DNA of 6,280 bases from Anaerolineae bacterium. GTDB taxonomy: Bacteria; Chloroflexota; Anaerolineae; Aggregatilineales; Phototrophicaceae. Below are positions 1-4,185 of the stretch, one piece after another. Position 1 is the stretch's first letter, and each line of letters opens with the position of its first letter. The notes under the pieces were generated by a model. That model was not told the origin of the DNA. It ran no database searches and was given only the letters and a program-made list of their open reading frames with translations. Where the stretch lies: positions 1-6,280 of the forward strand of contig JAIOHO010000425.1 of NCBI GenBank assembly GCA_019912905.1. Direction: 5' to 3'. The position numbers were made by a program, and so were the translations under genes.

Positions 1-255
1 TTGGTGGAGCGCGCATGGCTGGTGGAAGTGTATCACCGCGCCATCAAGCAGTTCACCGGCATTGAGCGCGCTCAATTTCGCCTGGAGTGTTCCCAGCGTA
101 ACCACATCGGCTTGGCGCTGCGCGCCTACTTGCGCTTGGAATTGCATCGTTGTCGCACCCGCGTCTCCATTTTCAACAGCAAGCTCGACATTATTCGTCT
201 GGCGGTTGGCTTTTATTTGGCTCATCCCAAGTACGCCATCCTCCCAACTGCGTAA
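1..255 (+). CDS. IS4/IS701-like DDE transposase, C-terminal end (partial at left edge)
   Basis: This frame is open at the left edge and ends with TAA at 253-255, so only the last 84 residues of a larger protein are visible; the TTG at base 1 is an internal codon, not a start. The residues match the C-terminal part of IS4-superfamily transposases: a W-L-V-E-V-Y-H-R-A-I-K block near residues 6-16, in which E9 followed six residues later by K16 fits the E-x6-K part of the Y-R-E-K signature and would supply the last catalytic acid of the DDE triad. It is followed by I-E-R, then Q-R-N-H-I-G-L-A-L-R-A at residues 32-42. The ending P-T-A resembles the natural end of cyanobacterial and Chloroflexota IS701-like enzymes, so the C-terminus is probably complete. 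Whether the upstream part is intact cannot be seen. The family call is firm, the exact IS group less so. Confidence 0.8.
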   Translation: MVERAWLVEVYHRAIKQFTGIERAQFRLECSQRNHIGLALRAYLRLELHRCRTRVSIFNSKLDIIRLAVGFYLAHPKYAILPTA

Positions 256-262
256 CTTCTAC
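1..262 (+). mobile_element. Right end of an IS4/IS701-like insertion sequence (partial)
   Basis: The transposase 3' end at 1-255 implies that the right terminus of its insertion sequence lies very close. In related elements the stop codon sits within or just before the terminal inverted repeat, so the right end is placed provisionally at about 250-262, around GCGTAACTTCTAC. The left end is outside the window, so neither the inverted repeat nor the target duplication can be verified. The next gene begins at 264, which means the element lies directly against it. The boundary is an inference. Confidence 0.45.
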
Positions 263-263
263 A

Positions 264-1058
264 ATGATTAACTGGAGTCTCTTTTTCGTGCTGTGGGGGT
301 TGAGTCTGTTCGGTGCGGCAGCGATCCTGCCGTATGGCTTTGCGATGAGCGGCAGCCAGTTGGCGAATGTCCCCATGTCGCGCCCAAAGCTGATTGCGGT
401 GTCGCTGCTCAACAGCGCCGTATTGATGACGGTGGCGGTTTTCGTCGGCTTGCTGGCGGCGCAGGCCGTCGGGCTGGGTGCACCAGTTATCGAAGCCGCG
501 CTCAGTGGACAGCCATTGCTGCCCGCGCTGGCCGCGGTTCCCCTGGCGATTGTGCTCGGGGTGCTGAGTACATCACTGGTGGTTCTGCTGGAAATGCGGG
601 TTTTCAGGCCCCATCTGCCGCAGGCCCTTCAGCAGGTCGATCAGAACATGGCCCTGTGGAAGCGCCTCCTGGCCTCGTTCTACGGCGGCATCAGCGAAGA
701 AATCCTCCTGCGCTGGTTCGTGATGTCGGGCGTCGTCTGGCTGGGGAGTCGTCTGACCGGCGGCGTCGCGACCGATGCTATGTTCTGGTTCGCCATCGTC
801 TTCGCAGCGGTCCTGTTCGGCCTGGGACACCTCCCAGCCACCGCGCGCCTCACGCCCCTGACTCCGCTGATCCTCACCCGAGCCATCCTGCTGAACGGGC
901 TGGTCGGCATCGCCACCGGCTACCTGTTCTGGCATTACGGCATCGAAGCCGCCATGATCGCGCATTTTTCGGGTGACATCGTCCTGCACGTGCTCACGCC
1001 GATGTTCACGCAGCCGCGCACCGATGCGAATCGACCGACTGCCACGCATCCGGCGTGA
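264..1058 (+). CDS. CPBP family intramembrane glutamic endopeptidase (CAAX/Abi-like)
   Basis: This 264-residue membrane protein carries the three motifs of the CPBP (CAAX protease and bacteriocin-processing, Abi) family. E145-E146-I-L-L-R150 is the EExxxR motif with the catalytic glutamates, F185-G-L-G-H189 is FxxxH, and H234-F-S-G-D238 is the final HxxxD/N motif. Hydrophobic segments at about 5-27, 43-70, 90-110, 151-162, 173-190 and 205-223 fit a multi-helix inner-membrane enzyme. Known relatives cleave prenylated or membrane-bound proteins, or act in self-immunity to peptides; the substrate here is unknown. The ATG at 264 is chosen because the same frame further upstream (an ATG at 150) would overlap the transposase in another frame, and because hydrophobic sequence starts straight after 264. 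No Shine-Dalgarno sequence precedes it, and the upstream bases seem to belong to an IS end. The hydrolase gene follows 45 bases downstream, so the two are probably co-transcribed. The family call is firm. Confidence 0.9.
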   Translation: MINWSLFFVLWGLSLFGAAAILPYGFAMSGSQLANVPMSRPKLIAVSLLNSAVLMTVAVFVGLLAAQAVGLGAPVIEAALSGQPLLPALAAVPLAIVLGVLSTSLVVLLEMRVFRPHLPQALQQVDQNMALWKRLLASFYGGISEEILLRWFVMSGVVWLGSRLTGGVATDAMFWFAIVFAAVLFGLGHLPATARLTPLTPLILTRAILLNGLVGIATGYLFWHYGIEAAMIAHFSGDIVLHVLTPMFTQPRTDANRPTATHPA

Positions 1059-1087
1059 CCCTGATTTTGCTCGGCATTCCCGCAATG

Positions 1088-1095
1088 AGGAAGGA
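1088..1095 (+). promoter_or_regulatory. Ribosome binding site of the alpha/beta hydrolase
   Basis: The purine run AGGAAGGA ends eight bases before the ATG at 1104. This is the best Shine-Dalgarno match in the window and fixes the hydrolase start. Confidence 0.7.
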
Positions 1096-1103
1096 ATCAG
1101 ATC

Positions 1104-1883
1104 ATGGCCCTGTATGTGCAGGAGACCGGCCCGGATGCTGCGCCCACCATCGTGTTTTTGCACGGCGCAGGCGTCGCGGGCTGGATGTGGCAGCCGCAGG
1201 TTGTGGACCTGGCACGGGATTATCACTGCCTTGTCCCGGATTTACCCGGTCACGGCCAGAGTCCCGATGTCAGCCCGTTCACCCTGGCCGATTGTACCGA
1301 ACAGGTGGCCGACGTCATCCGCCAGCGGGCGCACGGCGGTAAAGCCCACCTCGTCGGGCTGTCGATGGGCGCGTCGGTCGCGTTGCAGATGGCTTCGCAG
1401 CAGCCAGAATTGGTCGATCATGTGCTGGTCAGCGGCCCCACCGCCGGGCCGATGCCGGGTCTGTTAATCTGGCTGACGCGCGCGATGGCTCCGCTGACCC
1501 GGATGGAATGGCTGCTGCGCATGAATGCGCGCACGCTCAAGGTTCCCTCCGACCTGTACGAACCCTTCCGCCAGTCGCAGCTGCGCATGAACGGCGCGGT
1601 GCTGACCTCGATTCTGGAGGAGATCAACCGGTTCCGGGTGCCTGAGGCGCTGCGGGGCGTCTCCGTGCCGGTGCTGGCGGTGGTCGGCCAGAAGGAGGCC
1701 GGATTAAATTACCGGGCGGCACGAGCGGTGCTGGCGATCATGCCGGATGCGGTTGGGCGCATCGCGCCGCAGGTCAGGCATATCTGGAACAGCGAAAATC
1801 CCGACTTATTCAACCGCATGGTGCGGGCCTGGATCACCGATACGCCGCTGCCGGGTGATCTTCTGCCGTTGAACGCATCATGA
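1104..1883 (+). CDS. Alpha/beta-fold hydrolase
   Basis: This 259-residue protein has the layout of a compact alpha/beta hydrolase. An oxyanion-hole H-G-A-G is at residues 20-23 after strand T-I-V-F-L. D-L-P-G-H-G-Q-S lies at 46-53, and the nucleophile elbow G85-L-S87-M-G89 has S87 as the expected catalytic serine. A cap-like segment spans about 115-175. Strand V-L-A-V-V-G ends near E198, the likely catalytic acid, and H226 in R-H-I-W-N is the likely catalytic histidine. The length is typical of esterase, lactonase and MenH-like members. The sequence does not fix the substrate, so no specific enzyme name is justified. The start follows a good AGGAAGGA ribosome binding site. The gene lies 45 bases after the CPBP protease gene on the same strand and probably shares its transcript. 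Its stop codon overlaps that of the convergent membrane-protein gene, with no terminator visible between them. Confidence 0.9.
   Translation: MALYVQETGPDAAPTIVFLHGAGVAGWMWQPQVVDLARDYHCLVPDLPGHGQSPDVSPFTLADCTEQVADVIRQRAHGGKAHLVGLSMGASVALQMASQQPELVDHVLVSGPTAGPMPGLLIWLTRAMAPLTRMEWLLRMNARTLKVPSDLYEPFRQSQLRMNGAVLTSILEEINRFRVPEALRGVSVPVLAVVGQKEAGLNYRAARAVLAIMPDAVGRIAPQVRHIWNSENPDLFNRMVRAWITDTPLPGDLLPLNAS
1878..1883. other. Shared palindromic stop site of two convergent genes (TCATGA)
   Basis: The six bases TCATGA are their own reverse complement and read Ser-stop on both strands. They end the plus-strand hydrolase and the minus-strand membrane protein at once, and both proteins end in Ala-Ser. No terminator hairpin lies between the genes, so transcripts from either side would have to run into the opposite gene. 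Confidence 0.95.
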
Positions 1884-2564
1884 GGCATCGTGCGGCACGC
1901 GGTTCGCTTGTCGCTTCCGCAGCCAGTTGATCGCCAGCGGCACCAGCGAGATTCCGCCCAGCAGCGCATAGATCACCAGCACCATATTACGATTGGTGGC
2001 GAGGCTGGTCCCGGCAGCCACGAACAGGCTGGTTGGGATGAGGCCGACGAGAGTCGAAACGAGGACATACTGCACCAGGGTGACACCCCTGGCAAAACCA
2101 GCGGCATAGCTGATGAAATCGTAGATCGCCGCCAGGAACAGGCGCGCATAGGCCAGCGCTTTCCAGCCCCCTAGCTGACTGACGAATTGATCGACGCGGC
2201 CCATGCCTTCCGTACCCACCAGCCGGTGAACGATGGGGCGTCCCAGGTGGCGCGCAATCAGAAAGCTGATGCTGCCGCCCAGCACTTCGCCGATCATGGT
2301 ATAGACCACGCCCGGCACGAAGCCAAACAGGATGCCGGAGGAGAGTTGAATCGGCCCGCTGCTGAGGGGCGCAAAAATATAGGTCGCCATCTTGAGCGCG
2401 ATGTAAGCCAGGGGTGCCAGCGGCCCGGCGTCCTGAATAAACTTCTGGATGCGCTCGACCCCGATCCACTCGATCAGGCCGAGCATCCCCAGCGTGACCA
2501 GCACGAAAGCCAGTGCTCCGAAAACGATGGTGCGTGGTGAAAAATCAGGAGATTCGTTCTGCAT
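1878..2564 (-). CDS. TVP38/TMEM64 family membrane protein (VTT/SNARE-associated, DedA-like)
   Basis: This 228-residue integral membrane protein carries a VTT (SNARE-associated) domain. After an N-terminal helix at about 13-34, the family pattern appears at 65-110: P-L-S-S-G-P, then G77-I-L-F-G81, G85, G92, G96-G97, F101, A104-R105 and G108-R109. A second half at 136-187 has the A-R-L-F-L segment, the A-A-G turn, and a hydrophobic stretch ending in A-A-G. A last helix at about 194-214 precedes a basic tail (R-K-R). VTT/DedA proteins are linked to lipid scrambling or undecaprenyl-phosphate recycling and to membrane homeostasis, but the role of this subfamily is not settled. The ATG at 2562-2564 is the natural start, though only weak purine-rich sequence lies upstream. 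The gene is 156 bases downstream of the PRPP synthetase gene on the same strand, with a possible terminator between. Its stop overlaps that of the hydrolase. Confidence 0.88.
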   Translation of the reverse strand: MQNESPDFSPRTIVFGALAFVLVTLGMLGLIEWIGVERIQKFIQDAGPLAPLAYIALKMATYIFAPLSSGPIQLSSGILFGFVPGVVYTMIGEVLGGSISFLIARHLGRPIVHRLVGTEGMGRVDQFVSQLGGWKALAYARLFLAAIYDFISYAAGFARGVTLVQYVLVSTLVGLIPTSLFVAAGTSLATNRNMVLVIYALLGGISLVPLAINWLRKRQANRVPHDAS

Positions 2565-2631
2565 GGCTGCTGCCCGTTTCGCTTCCGCCGGTTGGAGGCG
2601 CTCCTCACCATGCGATCTCGTCCGCAGACAT

Positions 2632-2656
2632 CGAAAGGGCGACTCGAAAGCCGCCC
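2632..2656 (-). terminator. Candidate intrinsic terminator after the PRPP synthetase gene
   Basis: Read on the minus strand, GGGCGGCU, a UUCG loop and AGUCGCCC form an eight-pair hairpin with one G-U pair (bases 2656-2637), followed by only three U residues (2636-2634). The G-U position would be an A-C mismatch in a plus-strand transcript, so the fold suits minus-strand RNA. It lies 65-84 bases beyond the PRPP synthetase stop and 73 bases before the next start. The short U tract makes termination uncertain; it could also be an mRNA-stabilising hairpin. Confidence 0.4.
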
Positions 2657-2720
2657 CGTGTCCGGTCGCATGCTGAAATTCGTCCTTCCTACAGGCTAAA
2701 ACCCTGACCGCCCGGTCGCG

Positions 2721-3752
2721 TTACTCGTCGAACAGCTCACCCACGCTGCGCCCGGCATGTGACCGCAGAATCACCTCGGCCAGCAGCGGCGCAACCGACA
2801 GCACGGTCATGTTTGGAAGCTGCTTCTCTGCCGGCACAGGCAGCGTATTGGTGCAGATAATTTCTTTCAGGCCGAGCGCCGCCAGCCGTTCGTAGCCGAT
2901 GTCGGTCATCAGGGGGTGCGTGAAGGCAAAATAGACATCGCGCGCCCCATAGGAGCGGATCGCCTCGACCGCGTTGACCGCGCTGCCCGCCGTCAGCACC
3001 TCGTCATCCACCAGCAGCACATTCTTGCCCTCGACATCCCCGATAATCGACAGGGCTTCGGGCCGTTCTTTATTATCGACCCGGCGCTTCTCGATGATGG
3101 CGTGCGGCGCGCCCAGGCGTTCGGCCCAGTTGCGCCCCTTCTTGGCAAAGCCCAGGTCTGCCGACACGACCACAAGATCGGGAATGTGGAGGTCATTCAC
3201 ATAATCGCTGATGAGATGAAAGGCGGTCAGCACATCGCCGGGAATATTATAAAAGCCCTGAATCTGACCAGCATGGAGGTCGATGGTAATATACCGATCC
3301 GTCCCGGCCACCTCGATCATGTTTGCCAGCAGCCGGGCCGCGATGCCGACGCGCGGCTGATCCTTTTTGTCCGAGCGGCTGTAGGACAGGTAAGGGATGA
3401 CGACATTGATGCGGGCCGCCGAATCCCGTTTGAGCGTATCGACCATAATCAGCATTTCCATGATGTTATCATGCAGCGGCGTGCCCATCGTCTGCACCAG
3501 GTACACATCCTGCCCGCGCACGCTTTCGTTCAGGCGAATGAAGATATTCTCATTCGAGAAGACCACCCGGCTGTACTTGCCGACGCGGACCTTCAGGTAT
3601 TCGCCGATTTCCTCAGCCAGATCGTGCGAGGCTGACCCACAGAACAGCGAGATATTTCCAAACGGGCCGCCGGGTCGGTCAGCCAGCAGAATATGCGAAC
3701 CCGGTTTGCGAACATATTTCGTACCTGGGATCTTCTCTGGTTTCAACATCAT
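2721..3752 (-). CDS. prs: Ribose-phosphate diphosphokinase (PRPP synthetase), divergent, with N-terminal extension
   Basis: The 343-residue product should transfer pyrophosphate from ATP to ribose 5-phosphate, giving PRPP for nucleotide, histidine, tryptophan and NAD synthesis in the cytoplasm. Landmarks in order: F65-S-N ATP-site loop; E-S-V-R-G-Q-D at 76-82; P-Y-L-S-Y-S-R126-S-D-K-K-D-Q-P-R at 120-134; metal-site D158-L-H160 with Q-I-Q-G-F; catalytic flexible loop E-K222-R-R224; PRPP loop V248-D249-D250-E-V-L-T-A-G-S257; and the usual C-terminal T-V-L-S-V-A-P-L-L-A-E. The first 32 residues precede the point where typical enzymes of about 310-320 residues begin. Several loop positions are atypical: N69 where many have Glu, L253 where class I has Asp, and S-A-D-L-G-F-A-K-K for the usual S-P-D-x-G-G-V. 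The start is one of two tandem ATGs (3752, 3749); an AGGGGATA run lies upstream but at long spacing. Most likely a working PRPP synthetase, though a paralogue with altered activity is possible. Confidence 0.9.
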   Translation of the reverse strand: MMLKPEKIPGTKYVRKPGSHILLADRPGGPFGNISLFCGSASHDLAEEIGEYLKVRVGKYSRVVFSNENIFIRLNESVRGQDVYLVQTMGTPLHDNIMEMLIMVDTLKRDSAARINVVIPYLSYSRSDKKDQPRVGIAARLLANMIEVAGTDRYITIDLHAGQIQGFYNIPGDVLTAFHLISDYVNDLHIPDLVVVSADLGFAKKGRNWAERLGAPHAIIEKRRVDNKERPEALSIIGDVEGKNVLLVDDEVLTAGSAVNAVEAIRSYGARDVYFAFTHPLMTDIGYERLAALGLKEIICTNTLPVPAEKQLPNMTVLSVAPLLAEVILRSHAGRSVGELFDE

Positions 3753-3814
3753 CCTGTTTGCTTTCTATCCCCTATCTTGTGCGTCACGATCTTAGGCCTT
3801 CGCCGCCGCCAATT

Positions 3815-4046
3815 CAAGGATGTGCTGCGCAGCCCGTAGAGGTGTTCGATCCTTGTGTGCAGGCCGCCCGCAGGCGACTCGCCGCCGATTCTGGAGGTTC
3901 GTTTCGACCGGCTGCCGGGCCAAAGGACCCCGCAGGCCGCAGTCATAAATCCGGGTGATGACATCCGAGCGCCCAGGCGGGTGCCCCTGCTTCATGGAAC
4001 AGCGCCACCCTCCGCCACACCGCCGGACCATGGTGGACGCCAGCCT
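3815..4046 (-). ncRNA. Possible structured leader of prs or small RNA (unclassified)
   Basis: A minus-strand transcript starting a few bases after the TATAAT box (4058-4053) would contain at least five inverted repeats in series. These are GGC-GGGTG with CACCC-tcc-GCC at 3976-4016, with an inner CTG/CAG; GTCAT with ATGAC at 3942-3962; a long GC-rich hairpin with a three-base loop at 3910-3938; GGCGA with TCGCC at 3873-3883; and CAAGGAT with ATCCTTG at 3815-3855, whose loop holds CTGCGCAG. This could be a 5' leader of about 290 bases for PRPP synthetase or a separate RNA of about 200 bases, for example 6S-like in size. I do not recognise a known family. GC-rich DNA forms hairpins easily, so the evidence is modest. 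Confidence 0.3.
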
Positions 4047-4052
4047 GTTTCG

Positions 4053-4058
4053 ATTATA
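4053..4058 (-). promoter_or_regulatory. Candidate -10 box (TATAAT), minus strand, toward prs
   Basis: The minus strand reads TATAAT, a perfect sigma-70 type -10 hexamer, about 300 bases upstream of the PRPP synthetase start. No good -35 hexamer is found 16-18 bases further upstream; the positions hold G-rich sequence instead. The box stands at the junction between AT-rich and GC-rich DNA, where a chance match is possible. Confidence 0.35.
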
Positions 4059-4081
4059 ACCTATTCGAGGCCCGCGCCCAC

Positions 4082-4185
4082 CGAAAAAACTCAAATCAAA
4101 CCATAACTCAATAGGAAGAAATAGTGCTGTAAAATAGCCTATGATAGAATAAAGATATTCAAACCTTCGGTGCGAGACAAATATC
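4082..4185 (+). promoter_or_regulatory. AT-rich promoter/leader region of the sensor gene
   Basis: This stretch is much richer in A and T than anything else in the window and leads directly to the sensor ATG at 4186. It holds -10-like hexamers TAAAAT (4130-4135), TATGAT (4140-4145) and TAGAAT (4145-4150), but none has a convincing -35 partner at normal spacing. No clear Shine-Dalgarno sequence precedes the start. A promoter here is likely from position and composition; the exact site is not resolved. Confidence 0.4.

Larger units (their letters stand above)
3753..4185. other. Divergent intergenic region: GC-rich inverted repeats plus AT-rich leader
   Basis: No convincing gene lies in these 433 bases between the PRPP synthetase start (minus) and the sensor start (plus). 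Bases 3780-4050 are GC-rich and hold several inverted repeats. Bases 4082-4185 are AT-rich and probably carry the sensor promoter. Open frames on either strand have no recognisable protein features. No tRNA was seen, nor the signature bases of RNase P RNA, tmRNA, SRP RNA or a ykkC-type (PRPP/guanidine) riboswitch. Confidence 0.7.

Noticed and set aside
573..1226. Long minus-strand open frame opposite the protease and hydrolase genes
   Set aside because: It is antisense to two well-supported genes, spans the junction between them, and its residues are rich in Arg/Gln/Gly/Asp with no domain pattern, as expected for the complement of GC-rich coding DNA.
2706..2717. Small inverted repeat GACCG-cc-CGGTC just after the prs stop
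   Set aside because: The two-base gap is too short for a normal RNA loop and no U tract follows, so it is not a convincing terminator; the better hairpin is at 2637-2656.
2916..3635. Plus-strand open frame of 239 codons opposite prs
   Set aside because: It lies entirely antisense to a clear PRPP synthetase and shows no recognisable motif; codon bias of the real gene explains the lack of stops.
3753..4060. ykkC-type PRPP/guanidine riboswitch or other known RNA before prs
   Set aside because: The conserved blocks of the ykkC class were looked for on the minus strand and not found; the signature bases of RNase P RNA, tmRNA and SRP RNA were also absent. Only generic hairpins are supported.
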